Origin: Mytilus trossulus
Taxonomy: Eukaryota; Mollusca; Bivalvia; Mytilida; Mytilidae
Direction of reading: 5' to 3'
DNA: 64,000 nucleotides
NCBI RefSeq assembly: GCF_036588685.1
Contig: NC_086378.1
Coordinates: 45,112,035-45,176,034 of the forward strand
Shown here: in pieces, positions 1-12,700 of the stretch
Numbering within the stretch: the first letter of the stretch is position 1
Layout of the letters: every line of letters starts with the position of its first letter
Notes under the pieces: model-generated
The model's database searches: none
Told to the model about the DNA's origin: nothing
What the model saw: only the letters and a program-made list of their open reading frames with translations
Program-made: the position numbers and the translations under genes

Positions 1-717
1 ATACCTATTTTTAAATTTAAAGAAAGGGTAAAAAAAAAGAAATTTACTGAATCATAAGCATTTACAGAACATTCAGAAAAAAAAAATTCTTTCTGAATAA
101 ATTTACATTGTAATGCCTAAAAAAAAAAATTTCACTGTTTTTCACAAATTAAATTACCATATGAAAATAAACGTTATTCATATGTTAAGCAAAATTTATA
201 GAAAAATGCTTTAATGAAACATTTCACAAACTTCATTTCTACTCTCAACAAATGATAAACATGTAACAATATATATCATACAATACAGTTATGTAATGAG
301 GCCTACTACTACATGATTCTGACATCTACATTTCTATAACTACAACTTTTCAAAAAATTTCTGGCATTCAACAAAAATAAAACGTTTAAAAAAATTAAGG
401 AACTAGCATACAGTCATCTTTTCATACAAAAACAAAACACATACTGTGGATTCATTATTATTTGTTGGATAAAATTTTAATAGTTTTCGTTGGTACAGTT
501 AAAGCACAAATTCAAATGTTCTACCAATTACATATTTTATATAGGCTTTGTATGAAGAGATTGACAAAACCATGAAATCAAATACCCACGAAAATGCAAG
601 TTCTTCTCAATCTACGAAAAATTATACCCACGAAAATAAATGAATCCCCAGTATATCAACTAGTCTATGTGTTTTCCTAATCAATAAATATCATGATTTA
701 TAATATTAGTACATTAA
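1..717 (-). other. 3' untranslated region / downstream flank of the CAP-Gly gene
   Basis: This stretch lies directly 3' (minus strand) of the TAA stop at 718-720. It is very AT-rich with A/T homopolymers and has no coding signal on either strand. The 3' UTR presumably runs into it, but I cannot fix the polyadenylation site because several AATAAA-like hexamers occur. Confidence 0.4.
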
Positions 718-3700
718 TTAATCTTCGTCACTATCATAATCCAGGTCAGCCCTCGTTCCCCTACGTTTTGATATAACTAATCCTTCTTCATAAGCTCTTT
801 GTAATTTTCTAAGAGTAATAGCCATTCTGTCAGCATTTTCGTTGTTTCCAAACTGCATTCGTAATTTTCTAAGTTCAAGTTTCTCCTGGTCTGCTTCGTT
901 CATTATTTCTCTCCTTCTTCTTTCTCTTTCCTTTTGTCTTTCTAAATCCTGCAGTGCAAAAGGGAAACAATTATTTTCTTTTATTAATATTGAAATTTCT
1001 TAGTACAAAACATTTTATTTCAATATTTAAATACATCTCTCAACTATATGTTTTGCCCAATTTAATGTGTTATAAAGTTTCTATCTATAAAAGTTTGATT
1101 CACAAAACTTATTTTATTATGGAAATATATCCCACCTTTAAAAATAAAAGTTTTCTCCTTTTCATCAACAAAAAAAACTTTGAAATATAAGGTTTGAACA
1201 AACTAGACCATGACAGATATAATACTTTTCATAAATTAATCATTTAAACAAACACAAATAATCTTGTATTTCTTTAAATCAATTATGTGATGGATTCATT
1301 TACTTATTTAGATTTGAAGGATCTACAATAGGATAAAATTGTAACATACTAAATCTATAGCACAATATTTGTATTTATCCGATACAAAGAAATGGACATG
1401 GGGAGGTACAAGAGTTTTTAACAGAACATGGTAAAATTGATTAGTTTTTTTAATTTTTGTACATACACATGTATATAAAATTTGATATCTTTCAAGGTTT
1501 TCATATTTTTCACATCAGTTAGCCAGAAACCATACATTTTACATTAAACATTCATTCATGGTTTGTTAGCCATAAATTATTTTTATTATATACCTTTATA
1601 ACAATATCATTTGGGTCTCCTACATGTATATTAGGTTCTGTTTTTGGTCTGGCTATTGTTGGCATCAGATCACTGGGAGGAGCCACTCCTGCTTTGGCAT
1701 ACAGTTCTACTAACCTGTTCAATATAATAATTTCTATTAGAGTAGTATAGAATAGTATAGACTAGTATTAAACATAATCATATGTTTATGTTCGAAAGCA
1801 TTAACAAGTAAATTTATACCAGAAAACTTTGGTGCTGTTTGTCATCCTTCTAGATGAGAACTGTTGTTTCATACATTATAGTTATGTCACAAGAGGAACA
1901 ATTTACTAAAATCAAAGGTTCCAAGCTCTTTTTTGATATTTCCCCAAAAATAAATAAATTTCTATGAAACATAAATATCCTGTTCTAATATTTGAGGACA
2001 ATACATAGCCAATATTATGAAGGCTGAATATTAATCCAATTATCTGTAATTATACTTATGGTAAATCAGTAATAAAAGGCAATTAAATTAAGTAAAAAAA
2101 AATATCTGTTGAAGCCAATTCACAGTAAGAACAGGGATAAGGGACACACAGTAAAACTAAACACATGCTACCAAGGGGGATAACTCTACACAACCATTTT
2201 TTTTAAATTAAAAAAAAATAAAATATTTTACATGGTAACAAATATAAACCTCCTACACAAGGTTGGGCGGTAAATACCACCCCTGGTATTTACCAGTGGT
2301 ATTTACCGGTATTTACCGCCTCGGACAATACTCCACAAGTGGTCAATACTGGCAAATACTGGTCAATTGAAATTTTTATGGTTGTTTCTACTATTAATTG
2401 AAGTAAAATCTTGAAAAAAAGTCAAATTTATGTGTCAGCTTATAAAATTAATGAATTTGATATGTTTTATTCATTTATAACACTTATTCTTGCTTATTTA
2501 AAATTTAGTTTTTATGAAATATGATATATATTGCATACTTTAGATATATACATGTAAATATACAAATTTATATTTTATGTCAACATGATTAAATCAGTAT
2601 ATTTTTATTCAAAATGTAAGATTTTACAGGAAATTAAAATTAAAGGTAAATAAAACTACAGGTAAATGAAGTTACATGGGTCTTTTGACCTAACACCTGG
2701 CATTGTCAGGTGTGAAAATTTAATTACTAAAACAACAGCCTCAAATAAAAGTTGACAGAATATGGGTTAAAAGTAATAAAATTGATATGAAGACTCTCTT
2801 AAACAATTAATTTTTTCCTGTCTATAGCTATTTAACTGTGAGATAAAACCTTCTTCATGCTGGAAATGGAAATTTGAAGCAGGGACAAAAAGTATTTTTT
2901 TTTATCTTTCACTTACACTAGAACACACCCGCGAAATCGCGGGGAAATGGAGCGTATGTAAACTGTAAAATAAAAATACCGACTGGTGAATTACAGGAGA
3001 GGTAACAAAAGTCAAAGGTACTTAGGGACTGGTCCATGTTTTGCCCCCCCCCCCCCCCTGTGTTTTCAAAATACTGATTTTAATACCATCTGTTTTTCTG
3101 TACTCTATAACCATGCATATACATACTTTAATTACTATACAGAGAATGTCAGGAGAGGTATCAAAAGCCAAAGGTACTTATATATATAGATATAAAGTCC
3201 TATAAACATCAGTGAACGCCACGAATAGAAAAGAGCACCCCCCCCGCCAAGATAACCCTTGGAATTTATAGTAAATTATAACATATACAGTTATTCATAG
3301 TAAATGAATGTATTAAAGTATACAGAATTTTTTCTGCAGTGATCGCCGTTGATAGTAAACCATAGGCGGATCCCAGAGGACCTGGGGGGACCTGCCCCCC
3401 CTCAATTTCGTTCAAAAAAATGTTGATTATGTACGGGGAATCACTGAAGCATGAGAGGAATGCTCCCCTTTTTTTTTTTAGGTTAGTCAGCGCTCCCTCC
3501 CTTATACATGTTTTGGATCCGCCACTGTAAACTAATTTAAAATAGTAAAAAGCAAATATTATTAATTTCCGTTTTCCTCCCAAAATAACCCAAACTGAAA
3601 CACATTAAGTAAGTATGATAGGCCTACATGCTTGAACTCCAAATGATAGCATAAAGCAAATTTATGTACTTTATTCGTAGTTTTTGATTGTTCAATGTAC

Positions 3701-6700
3701 AGAAAAACACAAACCAGAAGTCTAAGCTGACTTAAAGTTTTGTCAAATGACGGGAAAATATCCGGACGCATTCTTTTTCGTTTTTATCCCAAAATAACCC
3801 AAACTGAATTATCATAAGATTGGATGACAAATGTGACTATACATGTTACCTATAGAACACAGAGGCATGATGATTAATTTATTGTGGAAGGAGGAGAAGC
3901 GACACCAAGAATGAGGTCTTCTCGTTTAATAGTATAGATTAATCAATGAAGATCCCTGTTTAAATTTACAATAGAATTAGAAATGAAAGCATTAAAAATG
4001 ATTTGATCACTTTCTATATAAATTAATTATTAATTGTAATTATAATTGCCCTAGTAGATAGTGTTTTTTATAGTAATGACCACTCAAAATTTCAATCGAC
4101 CGTCTGTATTTGCCGGTATTTCCCAGTATTTGCCAGTATTTCCAGGTAAATACCGGTATTTACCACTGGCATGGTCAATACTAGTATTGACCGCTTTTTT
4201 GCCAACCTTGCTCCTACATGCTTTGATAAAACTGGCTTTTTCTGATTATCCCTCTTAAGGGTGAATTAAGATTTGGAAATAAACCATAAAGATTTGAACA
4301 ACAGTCTACTCTGAAATTATAAATAAAGAGTTGACTTAAAATTATTGGTTGTTGTCATCTATAAACATCCAGGAGTAGACTAAGACCAGGGTTTCACACT
4401 CATACTGGTATCAGCTAATCATGAAAACTACACTTTTAATTACTTTGATATCGACATTTCCATTCTAGCATTAAACTAGAGGCTCTCAAGAGCCTGTATC
4501 GCTCACCTGAAACAACCTGGGTTTTAGAATTCAAAAAAAAAAAAGATAAAATTTGGCTACAAATTTTAAAACAACACTTGGCCAGAACCTCATAAGGAAA
4601 GGAACAGTTATGCTATGTTTGGTTTCATTCAATTCAGTGGTTCTTTAAAAGAAGAAATTTGTATGTATTTCCCATAGGGTCCTATGTTAAACTAAGTCCC
4701 CCCTATGGCGACCATCTAGGAAGTTGGATTGGCGACAAAGTAACAACACTTGGTTGGCATCTCATTAGGAACATTCATGCTATGTTTGGTTTCAATCCAT
4801 TCAGTGGTTCTCTAAAACAAAACATTTGCATGTATTCCCTTATGGCCCTATGTAAAACTAAGTCCCCTGCTGGCGGCCATCTTGGATGATGGATCAGCTA
4901 CAAAGTAACAACACTTGGTCAGCACCCCATAAGGGACATTCATGCTATGTTTGGTTTCATTTTATTCAGTGGTTTTCTAGAAGTCCTTTGTATGCATTTC
5001 CCATAGGGTCCTATGTTAAACTAAGTCCCCTGCTGGCGGCCATCTTGGATGATGGATCTGCTACAAAGTAACAACACTTGGTCAGCTCCTCACAAGGAAC
5101 ATTCATGCCATGTTTGGTTTAATTCCATTCAGTGGTTCTCTAGAAGAAGTAATTTGTATGCATTTCCCATAGGGTCCTATGTTAAACTAAGTCCCCCGCT
5201 AGCGGCCATCTTGGATGATGGATTGGTAACAAAGTAACAACACTTGGTCAGCACCTCATAAGGGACATTAATGCCATGTTTGGTTTCATTCCATTCAGTG
5301 GTTCTCTAAAAGAAGTCATTTGTATGCATTTCCCATAGGTCCTATGTTAAACTAAGTCCCTGCTGGCGGCCATCTTGGATGATGGATAGGCTACAAAGTA
5401 ACAACACTTGGTCAGCACCTCATAAGGAACATTCATGCCATGTTTGGTTTCATTCCATTCAGTGGTTCTCTTGAAGAAGAAATTTGTATGCATTTCCCAT
5501 AGGGTCCTATGTTAAACTAAGTCCCCTGCTGGCGGCCATCTTGGATGATGGATCTGCTACAAAGTAACAACACTTGGTCAGCTCCTCACAAGGAACATTC
5601 ATGCCATGTTTGGTTTAATTCCATTCAGTGGTTCTCTAGAAGAAGTAATTTGTATGCATTTCCCATAGGGTCCTATGTTAAACTAAGTCCCCCGCTAGCG
5701 GCCATCTTGGATGATGGATTGGTAACAAAGTAACAACACTTGGTCAGCACCTCATAAGGGACATTAATGCCATGTTTGGTTTCATTCCATTCAGTGGTTC
5801 TCTAAAAGAAGTCATTTGTATGCATTTCCCATAGGTCCTATGTTAAACTAAGTCCCTGCTGGCGGCCATCTTGGATGATGGATAGGCTACAAAGTAACAA
5901 CACTTGGTCAGCACCTCATAAGGAACATTCATGCCATGTTTGGTTTCATTCCATTCAGTGGTTCTCTTGAAGAAGAAATTTGTATGCATTTCCCATAGGG
6001 TCCTATGTTAAACTAAGTCCCCTGCTGGCGGCCATCTTGGATGATGGATCTGCTACAAAGTAACAACACTTGGTCAGCACCTCATAAGGAACATTCATGC
6101 CATGTTTGGTTTCATTCTGTTCAGTGGTTCTTTAAAAGAAGTCATTTGTATGCATTTCCCATAGGGTCCTACGTTAAACTAAGTCCCCCACTGGCGGCCA
6201 TCTCGGATGATGGATCAGCTACAAAGTAACAACACTTGGTCAGCACACCATAAGGAACATTCATGCTATGTTTGGTTTTATTCCATTCAGTGGTTCTCTA
6301 GAAGAAGTCATTTGTATGCATTTCCCATAGGGTCTTATGTTAAACTAAGTCCCCCGCTGGCGGCCATCTCGGATGATGGATCAGCTACAAAGTAACAACA
6401 CTTGGTCAGCACACCATAAGGAACATTAATGCTATGTTTGGTTTTATTCCATTCAGTGGTTCTCTAGAAGAAGTCATTTGTATGCATTTCCCATAGTGTC
6501 CTATGTCAAACTAAGTCCCTGCTGGCGGCCATCTTGGATGATGGATAGGCTACAAAGTAACAACACTTGGTCATTACCTCATAAGGAACATTCATGCCAT
6601 GTTTGGTTTCATTCCATTCAGTGGTTCTCTAAAAGAAGTCATTTGTATGCATTTCCCATAGGGTCCTATGTTAATCTAAGTCCCCCGCTGGTGGCCATCT

Positions 6701-9700
6701 TGGATGACGGATCAGCTACAAAGTAACAACACTTGGTCAGCACCTCATAAGGTACATTCATGCCATGTTTGGTTTCATTCCATTCAGTGGTTCTCTAAAA
6801 GAAGTCATTTGTATGCATTTCCCATAGGGTCCTATGTCAAACTAAGTCCCCTGCTGGCGGCCATCTTGGATGATGGATCGGCTACAAAGTAACAACACTT
6901 GGTTAGCACCTCATAAGGAACATTCATGCCATGTTTGGTTTCAATCTGTTCAGTGGTTCTCTAAAAGAAGTCATTTGTATGCATTTCCCATAGGGTCCTA
7001 TGTTAAACTAAGTCCCCCGCTGGCAACCATCTTGGATGATGGATCGGCTACAAAGTAACAACACCTGGTCAGCACCTCATAAGGAACATTCATGCCATGT
7101 TTGGTTCCATTCCATTCAGTGGTTCTCTAGAAGAAGTTCAAAATGTAAATTGTTGACGATGACGACGACGATTGACGGACGCCAAGTGGTGAGAAAAGCT
7201 CACTTGGCCCTTTGGGCCAGGTGAGCTAAAAAAGATATTTCTTACATCACATCAAGTCATTATTATTGCATCTAAAATTTCAAGTCATGATTTTATACCC
7301 ATCTTATGTTGTTTTTCTGAATGAGTGGTCAATCATTGCATCATTGAACAATCGATTCTTACTGTGACCTAATAACATAAGCTTTGAGATATAGGAAATA
7401 ATTGGGAAAATGCACCACTTTAAAAGTTTTCTATTGCAACCAAACCATTTGAGTCTTTGAACCATTTTATTTTTATTGTTTTGTTCCATGCAGTTCTATT
7501 TTAACAACAGAATACCATATTATCCATTTTTTTCACATGTTTTTGTTTTTATTCAATTATAAACGTTTATAATAAAATACTTTCTTATATATTTTTTTTC
7601 ATTAACATGCAAATAATTGTAATTTATTAGTGAATAGTTCTGTTTTCTCTAGGGTTCAGCCTATGGTGTGTTAATCAATGGCATCTACAGATATACTCTA
7701 GGTCTCTGGCAAAACCATGCTCAAAGCTTAACCAGATTAAAATAGTTACCTTATAACTCTGCAATTTCAAAATACAGTTTAAAACAAAATATAGCATTAC
7801 GGTACCATGTTATTCAGGAATTTAAAAACAAATCCTTAATCAAAAACTAATGATAAAAAATAACCAATCTAATTAAAACATGACACTGATTTCTCCCTCT
7901 AAGAATTGATATGAAATAAATTATGAAGTTACGGATGTAATTAATTCATATATAGTTTTCAATTCTAATGTTATAGAAAATGTTATTATCAATTAATATT
8001 ATGTTTGTGTTTGTATCCTCATAGTGATAAATTAAATAAACTTTAGTAACTTTTTAATGAAGTACAGCAAATGCCACATTTGTTTTGAATACATATACCA
8101 TGAGGTTTACTGATCTGTTTATAACTAAAATTCTTATTCTAGAAAAGAAAATGAAGGATTGAATACATACAACATGTATGAATATAAACATGAACCATCT
8201 AATCTGCTAAATCATTGCAATTTTTTTTTTTAACAAATTATAAAAAGTAGACACCCATTGAAACCTCAATAATCTAGAAATATAGATCAATAAGAATAAG
8301 TAACTGATCAATCAGTTTCTTGGTTAGAATTCATCTTTTTTTTTATTAGCAAGTTTAGAGTTTTCTGGAATTTGGGATATGTAACAATTCTGTTAAAAAC
8401 TATGTTGTACTGGGCTGGCTTATAAATTATGAAATATTTCTGACCAAAAAAAGAATATTTTTTTTTTTATTTTTTTTTATTGCAATTTCATATTTCAATT
8501 GTAATATTCAACTTGAACCACATTGGCATGTGATTAAAGTTGAAAATTGCAATTTCTTAATTTCTCTAGGCTTGTAAGTTTTTTACCTACAGATCATTAT
8601 ATTCTATACAACTTTATTTAAATCTCTTAGTCTAACCTGTGGGCCTAATTTTCTTTCTAAAACCTTATCATGTCATTATCTGGCAACCTAATAAATGAAC
8701 TGAATGTTATTACTTTTCTGTGTGTTACTGATGTTTCAAATTATTCAAAAAATTTCTAACTCTAGCTTACTTTTGGTTTCTCTCTTTCCTCCTTTTCTTT
8801 ACTTCTTCAAAACTTGGATACATGAAATTCCCTTGCATTGGAGGACGCTTGTCAACTTGTTTCAATTTTTGTACTTCAGTGTATGTTACCATTGCACCAT
8901 GCCCTCGTTCACAATAAAAATAACGCTTTCCTTTAAATACACCATTGTGTGTTGAGTTTACTGAAAAAAAGGAACAAGAAATTGATATAGAGAACAGGGA
9001 ATATACATACAACATCAGTTATAGTTACTGAACTAGATGTAAGTTATTATGAGTACTAGTGGTCAGTATTTTCTGTCTTGTTGTAGGCCTTTTTTTTATA
9101 TATGATTCTTGCCAATCTCTAATTATCTTATGAGTCTTAAAAGTCCTTTCAAACTGATTTGTACAGTTATTTTATAATTTCCCACTGTTTCACAATTGCT
9201 CAAAAGTTGTTGGCCATCATACCACATCTCCCTAATTTTATAATGTACAATAATAATCATTTGATTGTGATGTTTTATTATTATTCATTATAGACATTGT
9301 AAATTTATTTAGTTTTGTGGGTTCTTTTTTTTTTGTCTTTTGTGGACTGCTTTGCTTTTGTTGTATGGCAATTATTTTCTTATCCAAGAACATTCCTACA
9401 GAAAGTTAAAAAAAAATGGTAATCAAATACTCACTATTATCATCCAATTTTACTCCAACATACAATCTAGGTGCAATAGCATTGTCATCAATAACTCCTA
9501 CAAATTTCACTGTACCTGAAAAATAGTAAACACCATACGTTTAAACACTTTTTATTTTTATTTATTTATTAATCTATTTTAATAAAACTTCCTATCTCAT
9601 TTTTATACGACCGCAAATTTTGAAAAAAATTTCGTCGAATATTGCTATCACGTTGGCGTCGTCGTCCGAATACTTTTAGTTTTCGCACTCTAACTTTAGT

Positions 9701-12700
9701 AAAAGTGAATAGAAATCTATGAAATTTTAACACAGGGTTTATGACCATAAAAGGAAGGCTGGTATTGATTTTGGGAGTTTTGGTCCCAACATTTTAGGAA
9801 TTAGGGGTCAAAAAGGGCCCAAATAAGCATTTTCTTGGTTTTCGCACTATAACTTTAGTTTAAGTTAATAGAAATCTATGAAATTTTGACACAGGGTTTA
9901 TAACCACAAAATAAAGGTTGGGATTGATTTTGGGAGTTTTATTTTCAACAGTTTAGGAATTAGGGGCCAAAAAAGGGCCCAAATAAGCATTATTCTTGGT
10001 TTTCGCACAATAACTTTAGTTAAAGTAAATAGAAATCAATGAAATTTAAACACAATGTTTATGACCACAAAAGGAAGGTTGGTATTGATTTTGGGAGTTT
10101 CGGTCCCAACAGTTTAGGAATTAGGGGCCAAAAAGGGACTCAAATAAGCATTTTTCTTGGTTTTCGCACCATAGCGTTAGTATAAGTAAATAGAAATCTA
10201 TGAAATTTAAACACAAGGTTTATGACTATAAAAGGAAGGTTGGTATTGATTTTGGAAGTTTTGGTCCCAACAGTTAAGGAAAAAGGGGCCCAAAGGGTCC
10301 AAAATTAAACTTTGTTTGATTTCATCAAAATTGAAGAATTAGGGTTCTTTAATATGCCGAATCTTACTGTGTATGTAGATTCTTAATTTTTGGTCCCGTT
10401 TTCAAATTGGTCTACATTAAGGTCCAAAGGGTCCAAAATTAAACTTAGTTTGATTTTAACAAAAATTGAAACCTTGGGGTTCTTTGATATGTTGAATCTA
10501 AAAATGTACTTAGATTTTTGATTATTGGCCCAGTTTTCAAGTTGGCCCAAATCGGGGTCCAAAATTAAACATTTGTTTGATTTCATCAAAAATTGAATAA
10601 TTGGGGTTCTTTGATATGCCAAATCTAACTGTGTATGTAGATTCTTAATTTTTGGTCCAGTTTTAAAATTGGTCTAAATTAAAGTGCAAAGGGTCCAAAA
10701 TTAAACTAAGTTTGATTTTAACAAAAATCAAATTCTTGGGCCTCTTTGATATGCTGAATCTAAACATGTACTTAGATTTTTGATTATGGGCCCAGTTTTC
10801 AAGTTGGTCCAAATCAGGATCTTAAATTATTATATTAAGTATTGTGCAATAGCAAGTCTTTTCAATTGCACAGTATTGTGCAATGGCAAGAAATATCTAA
10901 TTTCACAATATTGTGAAATAGCAAATTTTTTTTTATTAAGAGTTATCTTTCTTTGTCCAGTATAGTAAGCAAGAAATATCTGCAAGAATTTTTTTTAATT
11001 GGAGTTATCTTTCTTTATCCAGAATCAACTTAAATCTTTGTTATATACAATATACAATGTATATTCACTATTTACTACCAACTGATAAATTTAAATAATC
11101 TTTACCATTCAGTGATAACAAGCAGTTTTTTTACATCATGTATTTAAATCAGTAGTAATTGTTGCAAACTCCATTAGAATATTTTAATTGAAATTAGTTT
11201 TGGAATAAGGGAAAGGGGGATGTGAATAAAAAATTGGGTTAAATTTTTCTTATTTTTTGAAATTTCATAAATAAAAAGAAAATTTCTTCAAACATTTTTT
11301 GAGAGGATTAATATTCAACAGCATAGTGAATTGCTCTAAGAGAAAACAAAAATTTTAAGTTCATTTGAATACATTCATTCTGTGTCAGAAACCTATGCTG
11401 TGTCAACTATTTAATCACAATCCAAATTTAGAGCGGAATCCGGCTTGAATGTTGTGTCCATACTTGCCCCAACCGTTCAGGGTTCAACCTCTGCGGTCGT
11501 ATAAAGCTACACCCTGCGGAGCATCTGGTTCTTTATATTTTGCAACTCTGTTGCCTTTTAGGAGACAATGCAATAGACAAACAATTTTTATCCAGAAAAC
11601 CTTTGTCACTTACATCACAAATATAATTCTTACAAAAAAAGAAGAAGATTTCTTATTTTCTACTACAAATTTGATATAGTTTATTTTTAATCTTATTACA
11701 TATATTCCATTTATATTTCATAAAAATTTCCACACACATGTTTTTTTTTGTAAAAAAAGATAGTTTTTCAAACACCAATATCTCATAAACAAACATTTTC
11801 ATAATTTTAATACAATGTGTAATATACTGTACAATCTATAGAATATTCTCTGCTGGTAAAAAGATAGAAAAAAAAACTTTTTATTCATGAAAGTCATGTT
11901 GTATACAGGGGCACAGCTGTATATCATTTTGTATTGATACACCAGTACATTTTAATTTATACGAAAAATATTTAATGAACTCTGAATTATTTGTGTTTCT
12001 TAAATAATCTGTCATAAAATTTTTAAAATTATGAACCAATCTTTATCATAACCATTTCCAGAAACTCATGAATAACTCTTGAATTCTAAATTGTAACAAA
12101 TTATTTCCTTTTATTACAAGTACATGTATAAGGAAGTTATTTGTTAACAATAATGATTGGTCAAGGACTATCCACTGAAACTCCTTTTTGGTTGGCTTTT
12201 GTATATAAATTTTGGTAATTCCTTAGACCTTCTTCTCTTTATATACTTGTAATTTGCTTCAAAGCTTTTAATCAATTTTAAAATATGGATAAATTGAGAT
12301 GTATGGTATATTTTTTTATATGATACAAGAACCAAAAATACTTTAAGAATATATATATTAGACCGTTGGTTTTCCCGTTTGAATGGTTTTACACTAGTAA
12401 TTTTGGGGCCCTTTATAGCTTGTTGTTCGGTGTGAGCCAAGGCTCCGTGTTGAAGGCCGTACTTTAACCTATAATGGTTTACTTTTTAAATTGTGATTTG
12501 GATGAAGAGTTGTCTCATTGGCACTCACACCACATCTTCCTATATCTATATGTATCTTTAAATCAAAAAAAGTCCTTTAAAAATGTACAAAAACAAAAAC
12601 ACAGCAGAAAAAAATTGCCCCCTTTGAAATGTGTAGGACAAAGGGCATGGATACTGTTCCTAAATGTACATGTTCATTCTTAGGTAGCATTCTACAGGTA

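Noticed and set aside
2931-2947. CCCGCGAAATCGCGGG hairpin as a terminator
   Set aside because: It is a 7-bp stem inside the hAT-type element in a eukaryotic intron; no terminator role is expected.
4659-7224. Series of ~62-codon open frames with near-identical predicted peptides
   Set aside because: They follow the 166-bp tandem repeat, shift frame from unit to unit and overlap each other. They lack splice or start context and are by-products of the repeat.
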